Assembly (NCBI GenBank): GCA_938028465.1
Contig: CALJAA010000030.1
Coordinates: 1-53,967, forward strand
Source: an uncultured Granulosicoccaceae bacterium
GTDB taxonomy: Bacteria > Pseudomonadota > Gammaproteobacteria > Granulosicoccales > Granulosicoccaceae
DNA length: 53,967 nt
Direction: 5' to 3'
In this document: positions 8,801 through 17,269 of the stretch, piece by piece
How the letters are laid out: every line of letters begins with the position of its first letter
Position numbering within the stretch: the stretch's first letter is position 1
Translations under genes and position numbers: made by a program
The notes under the pieces: model-generated
Told to the model about the DNA's origin: nothing
Seen by the model: the letters and a program-made list of their open reading frames with translations, nothing else
Database searches by the model: none

Positions 8801-9973
8801 ATGAATCGTCGAACAATGATCAAACAGTTGCTTGGTTTGAGTGCAGCTGGTGTGGCAATTAATAGTAACGGGCCGCTGGCACAGCAACTCAAGGCCAATG
8901 GGCAACGCTTGATTTTGCTGGAGCTCACCGGTGCCAATGACGGACTAAACACCTTGGTACCCTATAGCAATAACGAGTACTACAGCTTACGACCTAAAAT
9001 AGGGTTGCCTCAATCAAAGATCATCACGTTGGATGATGATTTTGCTTTGCATAGCAGTTTAAAGCCATTGATGAAACTGTGGGAGCGATCGGAGCTCGCC
9101 TGGGTTCACGGCTTGGGTTACCCAAAACCTAATCGTTCACATTTCAAATCAATTGCGCTTTGGGAGACAGGCGGTGATGGTAGCGCCGACGGAGATCGTG
9201 GTTGGATAACTCATGATATTGAACATGCTTATGGGCAGCGTATAACCGATGCGCATGGTATTAGCTTGGTTGATGACATGGCTTTATTTGATAGCCCGGC
9301 TGGTCGATGGTTATCAATGAAATCGGCAAGCCAACTTTTGCAAGCCGAGTACAATCCAAGCGAAAGCGAAGGGTTTTCTAACCCCTTGTTGCAACAAGTT
9401 GAGCAACAGAGCCGTGAGTTGGAATCGATGTTGGCCAGTTTATCTAGCAAACTCGACGAGGCGCCGGAAGTTAAACGCATGCCAAAAACAGGGCTGGGTG
9501 CGCAACTAGCCGAAGTCATACGGTTGATTCGTGCCGGGCTGGACACACCAGTGTATCGAGTTAGGATCGGCGGGTTTGATACGCACGAAAATCAACTGGG
9601 TCGTCATGCCCGAATTCTTGCTGAGCTTGGCAAAGCCGTCTCGGCTACTCGCTTTGTACTTAAGCAAGATAAAGAATGGGAAAACACGCTTATCGTTAGC
9701 TACTCTGAGTTTGGGCGGCGTGCTACGGAAAACAAGTCCGGCGGCACCGATCACGGCACTGCTGCACCTCATTTTTTAGCTGGCGGTGCTCTGAACGGTG
9801 GGCTATTTGGCCGTTCGCCCGATCTAGCTGGTCTGGTTGATGGCGACCCAGAACATACGATGGATTACCGTAGTCTCTACGAGCAGGTGCTCTCAGGTTG
9901 GTTTGAAATTGGTCAGAATCGTTTTTCTGGGTATCGAAACCAAGCACTCCGGGGTATCTTCAAAACAGCTTAA
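8801..9973 (+). CDS. DUF1501 protein with Tat signal
   Basis: This 390-aa protein starts with MNRRTMIKQLLGLSAAGVAI, a twin-arginine-type signal, so it is probably exported folded. The body shows DUF1501 patterns: LILLELTGANDGLNTLVPY, YPKPNRSHFKSIALWETG, FDTHENQLGRHARILAELG and SEFGRRATENKSGGTDHGTAAP. DUF1501 proteins belong to the alkaline-phosphatase/sulfatase-like superfamily in fold, but no activity is established for them. It starts eight bases after the DUF1800 gene, so the two should form an operon. Confidence 0.88.
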   Translation: MNRRTMIKQLLGLSAAGVAINSNGPLAQQLKANGQRLILLELTGANDGLNTLVPYSNNEYYSLRPKIGLPQSKIITLDDDFALHSSLKPLMKLWERSELAWVHGLGYPKPNRSHFKSIALWETGGDGSADGDRGWITHDIEHAYGQRITDAHGISLVDDMALFDSPAGRWLSMKSASQLLQAEYNPSESEGFSNPLLQQVEQQSRELESMLASLSSKLDEAPEVKRMPKTGLGAQLAEVIRLIRAGLDTPVYRVRIGGFDTHENQLGRHARILAELGKAVSATRFVLKQDKEWENTLIVSYSEFGRRATENKSGGTDHGTAAPHFLAGGALNGGLFGRSPDLAGLVDGDPEHTMDYRSLYEQVLSGWFEIGQNRFSGYRNQALRGIFKTA

Positions 9974-10050
9974 TTGGCTCATATTGGTCGCCTGCCTGTC
10001 CAAGAAATGGCTCACTCTGGTGGATATAGGTCTATTTCTGGGATTTACAT

Positions 10051-10097
10051 CCTGAGGCTGGATGATTAAAATAGGGGCGATAAATTACCGCCTCAGG
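10051..10097. repeat. Long-loop inverted repeat upstream of the amino-acid ABC operon
   Basis: CCTGAGGC (10051-10058) is perfectly complementary to GCCTCAGG (10090-10097), with a 31-base AT-rich loop. It lies between the DUF1501 stop and the ATPase start. No T-tract follows, so it is not a standard terminator. It could be an operator pair or a leader stem. Confidence 0.4.
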
Positions 10098-10164
10098 CCA
10101 GTCCAATCCACACGTTCACTATCAGTTTCGAATACCTCACCAACACACTCAAGGCTCTTAGCGC

Positions 10165-10947
10165 ATGATCGATTTACATCGATCTGGCAAAGAAGCTGTT
10201 GTCATCGAAAACCTACATAAGCAGTTTGACGATTTGAAGGTACTCAAAGGCGTATCTTTGCATGCTAATGAAGGCGATGTGTTGTCCATCATCGGCGCCA
10301 GTGGTTCTGGCAAAAGTACCTTGCTACGTTGCATCAATTTGTTAGAGATGCCAACTAGCGGTGACTTGCGAGTGGGTGGTGAACAAATTGAATTTACTGA
10401 AAAGCGTGGCGTACGCGTGCCTAAGCATATGCGTCAGGTTGAAAAGATGCGATCGCGTTTAGGCATGGTGTTTCAAAATTTTAATTTGTGGGCGCATATG
10501 ACTGTGCTCCAAAACGTGATGGAAGTCCCAGTTCATGTTTTGAAAGTACCCAAAGCCGAAGCGCGTGAGCGTGCTGAAGCGGTACTTGAGCGTGTCGGCC
10601 TATCAGACAAGCGCGATCAGTACCCAGCGTATTTGTCGGGCGGACAACAACAACGCGCCGCAATTGCACGTGCATTGGCTATAGAGCCGCGTGTTATGCT
10701 ATTTGACGAGCCTACATCTGCTCTAGATCCTGAGCTAGTAGGAGAAGTATTAAAAGTTATTCAGGATCTTGCCAACGAAGGCAGAACCATGATTTTGGTA
10801 ACACACGAAATGAAGTTTGCTCGTGATGTATCTAACCAAGTGTTGTTTCTACACAAAGGCTTGGTCGAAGAAGAGGGCACACCGCAGCAAGTGTTTTACG
10901 AAACTAAAAGTGAAAGATGCAAAGCGTTTGTATCATCAATTCATTAG
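10165..10947 (+). CDS. Polar amino-acid ABC transporter ATPase (HisP/OccP family)
   Basis: Cytoplasmic ATPase that powers amino-acid uptake. Motifs seen are Walker A GASGSGKST, Q-loop FQNFNLW, signature LSGGQQQR, Walker B VMLFDEPTSALD and the H-loop VTHEMKF. The 260-aa length and the FNLWAHMTVLQNV segment place it in the HisP/ArtP/OccP family. It is first in a four-gene set: ATPase, binding protein, two permeases, all on the same strand. The substrate cannot be read from the ATPase; the family suggests a basic or opine-like amino acid. Confidence 0.93.
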   Translation: MIDLHRSGKEAVVIENLHKQFDDLKVLKGVSLHANEGDVLSIIGASGSGKSTLLRCINLLEMPTSGDLRVGGEQIEFTEKRGVRVPKHMRQVEKMRSRLGMVFQNFNLWAHMTVLQNVMEVPVHVLKVPKAEARERAEAVLERVGLSDKRDQYPAYLSGGQQQRAAIARALAIEPRVMLFDEPTSALDPELVGEVLKVIQDLANEGRTMILVTHEMKFARDVSNQVLFLHKGLVEEEGTPQQVFYETKSERCKAFVSSIH

Positions 10948-10991
10948 TGGTCTGCCGGCTACAACTATCACGTTACTAGGAGAAATTCTCA

Positions 10992-11777
10992 ATGCAACAC
11001 ACGTTAAAATCTGCACTTAAGTCTACAGTGCTAGCAGCAAGTTTAATCATGGTCAGTGGCCTTTCAATGGCTGAGATTCGTCTCGGTGTTGATACTGCTC
11101 CATACCCTCCGTTCTCGCAAGTTAATGCCTCTGGCGAGCTAGTTGGTTGGGAAATCGAAATTGGCAACGCACTTTGCGAAGTCATGAAAGAAGAATGCGT
11201 ATGGACGCCAATCGCATGGGACGGAATCATCCCAGCACTCGTGGCTAAGAAGATCGACGCAATCGTTGGTTCTATGTCAATCACTGAAGAACGCATGAAA
11301 ACTATTTCGTTTTCTGACAAGTACTACAACACACCAGCAGCGCTTGTAGCGGCGAAGTCTAGCGGCGACATGGATGGATCTCCTGAAAGTGTTAAAGGAA
11401 AAATCATCGGTGTACAAGTATCAACTACTCACCAAAACTACACTGAAGCCACTTATGCCGAGATGGCTGACTCAATCAAAACTTATCAAGCATTTGATGA
11501 GCACAACCAAGATTTAGTCTCTGGCCGTATTGACGCAGTGGTTGGTGACTCCTTAGCGATGGCGCCATTTTTAGAAAGCGCTGAAGGCCAAGCTTTTGAA
11601 ATCAAAGCAACATTAAGCGACACGGCAATTTTTGGTGCAGGCGCCGGTGCTGGCATTCGTAAAGAAGATAACGAATTGCGTGAAAAATTTAACGCAGCAA
11701 TCAAAGAAATTCGCGATAACGGTACCTATGCTGAAATCTCGAAGAAGTACTTCAACTTCGACATATACGGCGAATAG
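10992..11777 (+). CDS. Periplasmic polar amino-acid binding protein (ArgT/HisJ-like)
   Basis: A 261-aa SBP_bac_3 protein with signal peptide (LAASLIMVSGLSMAE). The mature start IRLGVDTAPYPPFSQVNASG and the segments LVGWEIEIGNALCEVM and IDAIVGSMSITEERMKTISFS are the classic pattern for lysine/arginine/ornithine/histidine-binding proteins, with two cysteines in the first lobe. AGGAG about 8 bases before the ATG gives a strong start. A hairpin follows the stop, typical for binding-protein genes that are expressed more than their permeases. Confidence 0.93.
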   Translation: MQHTLKSALKSTVLAASLIMVSGLSMAEIRLGVDTAPYPPFSQVNASGELVGWEIEIGNALCEVMKEECVWTPIAWDGIIPALVAKKIDAIVGSMSITEERMKTISFSDKYYNTPAALVAAKSSGDMDGSPESVKGKIIGVQVSTTHQNYTEATYAEMADSIKTYQAFDEHNQDLVSGRIDAVVGDSLAMAPFLESAEGQAFEIKATLSDTAIFGAGAGAGIRKEDNELREKFNAAIKEIRDNGTYAEISKKYFNFDIYGE

Positions 11778-11802
11778 TCACAATAAGTTGATACACGTTT
11801 AT

Positions 11803-11822
11803 AGCCCGGCTTAGGCCGGGCT
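11803..11822 (+). terminator. Attenuating hairpin between binding-protein and permease genes
   Basis: AGCCCGGC (11803-11810), loop TTAG, GCCGGGCT (11815-11822), eight perfect pairs, then TATTCG with no real T-tract. It ends 12 bases before the next start codon. I read it as a 3' stabiliser or partial terminator inside the operon. Confidence 0.65.
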
Positions 11823-11834
11823 TATTCGTATTTG

Positions 11835-12557
11835 ATGCTAGATTTATTCCCCAATTTGCATTATTTGTCCTTCGGCGAGGGTGGCTGGGGCATGAATATG
11901 TTGCGCGGCTTAGTTAGCACGCTGCAAATAGCCTTGGGCGCTTACGCGCTTGGTTTGACGATCGGTTTGGCGGGCGCGCTCGGCAAAATTCACGGTGGTC
12001 CGATAACCAAATTACTCTTAGAAATCTATACAACGTTGATCAGGGCCGTGCCTGAGTTAGTGTTGATTTTGCTGCTTTACTATGCGGGTACGGCAGCCCT
12101 TAATAGTCTGTTGGAATGGATGGGTCAAAAGCCTGTTGATATTTCAGGCTTAGTGGCAGGCATATTAGTGCTCGGCATTGTCATGGGCGCGTACTCCACT
12201 GAAGTTATTCGGGGAGCTATGCGTGCAATACCTCGCGGGCAGATAGAAGCCGCTCAAGCGTATGGCATGTCTCGCATTACGCTACTCAAACGCATTACCA
12301 TTCCAGCGATGATCCCCTTTGCGATACCTGGCTTATCTAACTTGTGGTTGATCGTCATGAAAGATACAGCGCTGCTGGCTGTGGTGGGGTTTACCGAGCT
12401 GGCAATGACGACACGCCAAGCCGCCGGTATTACGCGCTCTTATCTCATGTTCTACATCGCTGCAGGTTGCTTGTACCTGTTACTCACGTTGTTGTCTAAC
12501 ATGATATTTAGACGCCTAGAAAAACGTGCGCGCCGCGGTCAGCCGGAGCTTACCTAG
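11835..12557 (+). CDS. Amino-acid ABC transporter permease, HisQ/OccQ-like
   Basis: Inner-membrane subunit of 240 aa with several hydrophobic helices. The permease-ATPase coupling loop is visible as IEAAQAYGMSRITLLKRITIP. ATG 11835 is preferred; the frame also has a TTG directly before it. No clear Shine-Dalgarno is seen, because the intercistronic hairpin occupies that region. It ends directly against the next permease gene, with no bases between stop and ATG. Confidence 0.9.
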   Translation: MLDLFPNLHYLSFGEGGWGMNMLRGLVSTLQIALGAYALGLTIGLAGALGKIHGGPITKLLLEIYTTLIRAVPELVLILLLYYAGTAALNSLLEWMGQKPVDISGLVAGILVLGIVMGAYSTEVIRGAMRAIPRGQIEAAQAYGMSRITLLKRITIPAMIPFAIPGLSNLWLIVMKDTALLAVVGFTELAMTTRQAAGITRSYLMFYIAAGCLYLLLTLLSNMIFRRLEKRARRGQPELT

Positions 12558-13247
12558 ATGCGGTGGGATTGGATACCAACCTATTGGCCTGATTTTGTCG
12601 ATGGCTTGATAATCACGCTGCAGTTACTATCGATGTCGATCATCATCGGTATGTTCTTCGCTATTCCGATTGGTTTGGTGCAGGTTACTGGGCCGCGATG
12701 GTTAGGGCGTATCGCTCAAGGCTTTTGTACCGTCGTGCGGGGTACACCTCTATTAATACAACTGTGGTTACTCTATTACGGTTTAGGATCGCTATTCCCG
12801 TCTATGCCGTGGATACGTGAGAGTTGGATGTGGCCGTACTTACGTGATGCATTTCCATATGCCTTGCTAGCGTTTTCAATAAGCGTGGCAGGCTATGAAG
12901 GCGAAGTGATGCGCGGCGCCTTTAAGAGTGTGCCAAAAGGTGAGTTAGAAGCGGCACGATCATTTGGGATGAGCCGGTTTACGATACTGCGGCGTATCTG
13001 GTTGCCACGTGCGTTTCAAAACGTGTTGCCTACCCTGGCAGGTGAGTTTGTATTAACGCTTAAGGCTACGCCACTAGCAGCAACCATTACGGTGTTTGAT
13101 GTTTATGGTGTGGGAACGATGGTGCGGCAAGAAACCTACCGTATTTATGAACCGCTGCTATTTATAGCAGGCATTTATATTGTACTAACCGGTATCATCG
13201 TATTGTTTTTCCGTTGGTTGGAAAATCGAGTACCACGCGCAGTTTAG
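12558..13247 (+). CDS. Amino-acid ABC transporter permease, HisM/OccM-like
   Basis: Second inner-membrane subunit, 229 aa. The EAA-type coupling loop LEAARSFGMSRFTILRRIWLP and the segment TVVRGTPLLIQLWLLYYG are typical of HisM-family permeases. Its ATG follows the stop of the HisQ-like gene immediately, so the two are translationally coupled and should form the heterodimeric channel. It converges with the aminotransferase gene, with 11 bases between stops. Confidence 0.92.
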   Translation: MRWDWIPTYWPDFVDGLIITLQLLSMSIIIGMFFAIPIGLVQVTGPRWLGRIAQGFCTVVRGTPLLIQLWLLYYGLGSLFPSMPWIRESWMWPYLRDAFPYALLAFSISVAGYEGEVMRGAFKSVPKGELEAARSFGMSRFTILRRIWLPRAFQNVLPTLAGEFVLTLKATPLAATITVFDVYGVGTMVRQETYRIYEPLLFIAGIYIVLTGIIVLFFRWLENRVPRAV

Positions 13248-13258
13248 TGCAAAACGGC

Positions 13259-14446
13259 TTACGCTAGGCTTTTAACAAATTTCTGAATTTGCTTGCAAGC
13301 TGTTGCAAGCTTGTCGTCATCCACACACAATCCAATCCGCACTAGGTATTTGCCAGTAGGCCCAAACCCTACACACGGAAGTACAGCGACTGCGTGTTTT
13401 TCTAATAGCTGCATGGCAAAATCAAGGGCGGTTAGTTTGAGAGGTTCCACATCAACAATGATAAACATGCCCATGCCGGTATCGTGAATAACGGCAGGTG
13501 CGATATCGCCCATTTCAGTTAATGCCACGTGGCGCCGTTTATCGAGAAGCTCGCGCACTAATAATGGGGTATTAGTTGATTGCTCTATCGCGACAATAGC
13601 TGCATCCATAATAAATGGAGCTAAGCCGTAGTGCATGCACATGGATAGGTTTGCTAGGTGCCCTGATAGTTCCTTCGGGGCAATGGCCCAACCCATACGC
13701 CAGCCGGTCATGCGATGAGATTTAGATAAGCTGCCCACGGTAATGAGTAGCTTGTCAGCGCCCGGAATATTTTGTGGGTGGCTCAGTAATGCAGGGTCAA
13801 CAATATCAGTATAAACGGCGTCGATTAGCAGCCAGATATTGTGCTTTATACAGGCATCAATAATGGTTTGATATTGCTCCATCGAATAAGCTTGGCCCAT
13901 TGGGTTATTCGGCGCATTCAATACAATCAAGCGTGTGTTTTTGCTTATCGCCGCTAGTAGTTGCTCTACGTGTAGTTGGTAGCTGTTGGCTGCGAGCAGC
14001 GGCACTTCGATAATGGTTGCACCTGTTGCTGCAAATGTTGTGCTGTATGTGGTGTAGTACGGTTCAAGCATCAACACTTCATCACCAGCTTCTAGCAACA
14101 CTTGCGCGACCGAAAACAAGGCGTTTTGAGCACCAGCAAAAACAGTGGCGTTGTCAATACTGACGGCTTGTCCGGTTAGCTTTTCGTGATACTTAGTTAA
14201 AGCTATACGTAATTCATCGCTGCCGCTGGCTTGGGTGTAGTGGTGGCGTCCGTTTTTTAGGCTTTCTATCGCGGCATCCACAATAACGGCGGGTGTTACC
14301 TCATCTGCCTCTTGGCCAATGCTTAAAAAAACAATATCTTCCCCGTTGGCTTCACGTATTAATGCAAGCTCGTGCACTGCCCAAGGGTCGGGTGCCGAAG
14401 GGTCATCGCCGGGTGCGACACGCTGTACTAGTGATGAGTATTTCAT
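13259..14446 (-). CDS. Class I PLP-dependent aminotransferase
   Basis: A fold-type I aminotransferase of about 395 aa. The PLP lysine lies in GSLSKSHRMTGWRMGWA. The other family marks are SIGQEADEVTP, the YTQASGSDELR substrate loop, LNAPNNPMGQ and an Arg in LVRIGLCVDD near the C-terminus. I prefer ATG 14446; an upstream ATG at 14488 would overlap the sortase gene by 17 bases. It is the last gene of the leftward run VWA target, sortase, aminotransferase, but a functional link to sortase is not established. The substrate is not readable; AspC/DapL-like breadth is possible. Confidence 0.85.
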   Translation of the reverse strand: MKYSSLVQRVAPGDDPSAPDPWAVHELALIREANGEDIVFLSIGQEADEVTPAVIVDAAIESLKNGRHHYTQASGSDELRIALTKYHEKLTGQAVSIDNATVFAGAQNALFSVAQVLLEAGDEVLMLEPYYTTYSTTFAATGATIIEVPLLAANSYQLHVEQLLAAISKNTRLIVLNAPNNPMGQAYSMEQYQTIIDACIKHNIWLLIDAVYTDIVDPALLSHPQNIPGADKLLITVGSLSKSHRMTGWRMGWAIAPKELSGHLANLSMCMHYGLAPFIMDAAIVAIEQSTNTPLLVRELLDKRRHVALTEMGDIAPAVIHDTGMGMFIIVDVEPLKLTALDFAMQLLEKHAVAVLPCVGFGPTGKYLVRIGLCVDDDKLATACKQIQKFVKSLA

Positions 14447-14471
14447 CCCCGGAGTATAAACCAGCTGATGC

Positions 14472-15128
14472 TTAGAGTTGTGGATCAAAGGCCGACAGTT
14501 GATAGGGCACGGCTGTGTCAGCTATCTTGTTTGGAGTATCAATAGCGGCTCTGGCAAACGGCACAGGGTCGGCAGTTAATACAAGCCTGAGTGGCCCTCC
14601 AACAGTAGCGGCATTAAACGGATAACAAGTGATTAGCACTAAGCCTGCTTGTGTAGGGTTTAACGCAACTGATTGAGTACGTGAATCAATTATCTGGTGC
14701 TGGTTTATTTGGTATTGCTGTGATTGGCCTTGAATATTTTGTAACCAAATACGCGTGCCTGGCTCAATTTCCTCTAGTATCGATAAATGTGTATCACGAT
14801 GCCCACCAATAGCGATAGCTTGATCACTGAGTTTGTCTGGATTACCCGCAACTAAGCCTGGGCCAAATGCTAATGCTTCGCCTGATGCGTTGGATAACAC
14901 GATAAATGATTCTCCCAGGCTTGGGATACTTAAACGGGCTACGGGTGATGTATCAGCCCAGGGCCATGCTTTGTCGGGTGTTTGGGTATCGATGCTACGC
15001 TGCCACGCGCTGTTGAGTAGCCATTGCGCTATCACTGCCTTACCGCTAATCCATGCTGATTGTCCGCCACTAAAGAGGGATGCCATTAACATAAGTATGC
15101 TGCCTGTTACGAGGATGGTTTTGATCAT
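14472..15128 (-). CDS. Class GN sortase of the proteobacterial dedicated sortase system
   Basis: A 218-aa cysteine transpeptidase with an N-terminal membrane anchor (about residues 4-22). The catalytic residues are H110 (IAIGGHRDTH), C168 (LVLITCYPF) and R181 (GPLRLVL), in the usual order. The WPWADTSPVARL segment near 55-66 is characteristic of the Gram-negative class GN sortases (TIGR03784 type). The gene overlaps the target gene by four bases (ATGA), so it is translated with its substrate. By family it cleaves a C-terminal sorting signal of one partner protein. It should face the periplasm. Confidence 0.93.
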   Translation of the reverse strand: MIKTILVTGSILMLMASLFSGGQSAWISGKAVIAQWLLNSAWQRSIDTQTPDKAWPWADTSPVARLSIPSLGESFIVLSNASGEALAFGPGLVAGNPDKLSDQAIAIGGHRDTHLSILEEIEPGTRIWLQNIQGQSQQYQINQHQIIDSRTQSVALNPTQAGLVLITCYPFNAATVGGPLRLVLTADPVPFARAAIDTPNKIADTAVPYQLSAFDPQL

Positions 15129-17176
15129 GCTGCCCGACCTGGCTGGATGCTCATGGCGCTAAGCTTCCAAGCAGCCCACCACATGAGTATTCCCATTGCA
15201 CCAAACAACACGCTGAGTGCAGCCAGCGTATCGCTGGCTGCTGAGCCCATTGGTATTAGCACTGATTGCATTGCAGCGCCTGCTGGCATCAAATTGGCAA
15301 CATGAGCCACGGATAAATCGTCAGCGGCGGGGCGCGCGGGTTCTTGCTCTACACCAATGAAGCTGGTGTATTGACTGACTAAAGAAAACGCTAATGCTGT
15401 ATTGGTAATTTCAGCCTTATTCTTTTCGGGCTTGTCGCTTATGCGTTGCTCATCAGCTAGGTTGGTAATTTTTTTCCGCGCCCAGTGTCGAGCGATCGAA
15501 CTAACCGTGCTATCAGCGCTTGCTGGGATGGGTAGGCTTTGTTGCCATAACTCACCGGCTTGCGAAGCTTGTAGGTTTATGCCCGTAACCGCTTCATCGA
15601 TTTTAGCGACCAGCATTAGTGGTTGGTCTTGGTAGAGATCAGGAAGTGGGTTCGGATAAAACTCACCATCACCTCCTTCAAAGGTTAATTCAAACTGAGT
15701 TAACACGGGGTGCTCAAGCTTTTGCAACAAGGTATCCATTTTTTCCTGAACCTGAGCGATGTTCATAATCGACAAACTGGTACCGCGCCCAACTTCGGCC
15801 GCCTTTTCTAAAAAGAATCGATTAGGCGCTGAACCGATGCCGACCGTAAACAAACGATTGTTGCTGATATTGCGATTAATGATTTTCAGTAGTTCGTCTT
15901 CATAGCCAACGCTGCCATCTGTGACAAAAACCAACTGGCGCAAACGATCAGGGTCTTCGCTTTTTAGTGCAAAATTTAAAGCTTCGTGCATTTCCGTGCC
16001 GCCATCAGCGCTTAACTTACGAATAAAACGTGTTGCTTTGGCGATGTTAGTGGCGTCGGCGATTAACGCTGTACTAAATAAGCTCGTGGCGTTGTTGTCG
16101 AAGGCGATAATATTAAAATGGTCATTCGTGTCAAGGCCATCCAGCGCGCTTAGTACAGCGCGTTTTGCTGCGCGCATTGGATCACCGGCCATTGATCCAG
16201 ACTTATCGAGAATCAATATGAGCTCGCGGTTAGATTTTTGGATATTCGTAGTATCGCTTGGTGGCGGTAGCATCAGCTGCATGTAGCGCTCGCCCGAAAA
16301 ATCGGTGGTGAACACGCTACCCAAAACCGCTTGAGCGCTTGATGCAGGCCAGCTCAGTACTAAATCACGATCCATCGGAGAATCAAATAAGGTAACTGCG
16401 GTGCCGTTGTATTCGATCTTGTGAGTCGTGCTGCTAACTGCAAAGATCGATTCGATGGGTTCGATGCGTGCGTTGAGCGTGAGTGCCGGCCCTGCAATAT
16501 CGTCACTATGAGCGACAGGTCCAGTAATATCGGTAGCATCAGGTGTATCGACATTGGTATAACGAGGTGTATATGTGGTGGGTAACAGCAAGTTGAATTG
16601 TGCGTTTTCAAAATGCACGGGTAACATGATTTCAAGGCGTACGCTAATTAACGCGCCTGGCTCTATATTAGCAACGCGGGCCGTAAACATATTAGGGCGT
16701 TGTTGCTCTACTAGGGTGGCAACTTGGCCAGATTCTTTGGCTTCTTTGTAGGTTTTCTTGGCATTTTCTTTTGTTTTTATTTCGCCTACGATAGTACGAT
16801 TGCCCACCTGAATAGTCATAGCGTGTACGGCAGCGTCAATCGGTAGTGGAAACATATACACGCCTTCCAACCATTCGTCACTGGTATTGGTAAATTGTTG
16901 ACTCAATACCATATCCGCCAATAAGCCGTTAACGTCAAGTTCTATTTCGGTGTTCATAAGTACGGCATCGGTGTTGATACCATTGCCGCGTAGTTGCAAA
17001 ATACCGCTTCCAACAGGTGAGTCAGCAGCGCCCTCGCTGTCCCAGTTGCTTGAAGCCTGGTGTGTAGACGATTGCGAATGAGTAATTTGATTGGCGGAAA
17101 GCGGGTTGAAGCTCACAAGACAATAAAGTGCCACTGCGATTGCGAACCAGGACGAACGATTAACGGTATGATGCAT
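15125..17176 (-). CDS. Dedicated sortase target: VIT and VWA domain protein with an atypical sorting signal
   Basis: A 683-aa exported protein (signal peptide WFAIAVALYCLVSFNPLSANQ). I prefer ATG 17176, which has AGAGGA about 7 bases upstream; ATG 17203 is a possible alternative. A VIT domain covers about 45-175 (AKKTYKEAKESGQVATLVEQ, FTARVANIEPG). A VWA domain follows with an intact MIDAS, D324-x-S326-x-S328 (LDKSGSM). The C-terminus has the family lead-in ANLMPAG, then IPMGSAAS near 641-648, a hydrophobic helix and a short basic tail. Known targets (TIGR03788 type) carry LPxTA-like motifs at that place, so the signal here looks degenerate. It is co-transcribed with its sortase and divergent from its two-component regulators. 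Confidence 0.92.
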   Translation of the reverse strand: MHHTVNRSSWFAIAVALYCLVSFNPLSANQITHSQSSTHQASSNWDSEGAADSPVGSGILQLRGNGINTDAVLMNTEIELDVNGLLADMVLSQQFTNTSDEWLEGVYMFPLPIDAAVHAMTIQVGNRTIVGEIKTKENAKKTYKEAKESGQVATLVEQQRPNMFTARVANIEPGALISVRLEIMLPVHFENAQFNLLLPTTYTPRYTNVDTPDATDITGPVAHSDDIAGPALTLNARIEPIESIFAVSSTTHKIEYNGTAVTLFDSPMDRDLVLSWPASSAQAVLGSVFTTDFSGERYMQLMLPPPSDTTNIQKSNRELILILDKSGSMAGDPMRAAKRAVLSALDGLDTNDHFNIIAFDNNATSLFSTALIADATNIAKATRFIRKLSADGGTEMHEALNFALKSEDPDRLRQLVFVTDGSVGYEDELLKIINRNISNNRLFTVGIGSAPNRFFLEKAAEVGRGTSLSIMNIAQVQEKMDTLLQKLEHPVLTQFELTFEGGDGEFYPNPLPDLYQDQPLMLVAKIDEAVTGINLQASQAGELWQQSLPIPASADSTVSSIARHWARKKITNLADEQRISDKPEKNKAEITNTALAFSLVSQYTSFIGVEQEPARPAADDLSVAHVANLMPAGAAMQSVLIPMGSAASDTLAALSVLFGAMGILMWWAAWKLSAMSIQPGRAA

Positions 17177-17217
17177 GACTGAATCCTCTATAAGTTTTGT
17201 CATTACACCCTTTTCAT

Positions 17218-17239
17218 CTGTCTGCACAAGGACAGACAG
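17218..17239. promoter_or_regulatory. Perfect inverted repeat in the divergent control region of the sortase system, candidate operator
   Basis: CTGTCTG (17218-17224) and CAGACAG (17233-17239) are exact inverted copies around eight bases. The repeat lies between the VWA target gene (leftward) and the response regulator gene (rightward), 31 bases before the latter's ATG. Its position fits an operator for the adjacent PdsR-like regulator. A hairpin role in RNA is the alternative. Confidence 0.55.
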
Positions 17240-17269
17240 GGGATCATTCAGGAGCAATTCGGACGAATT

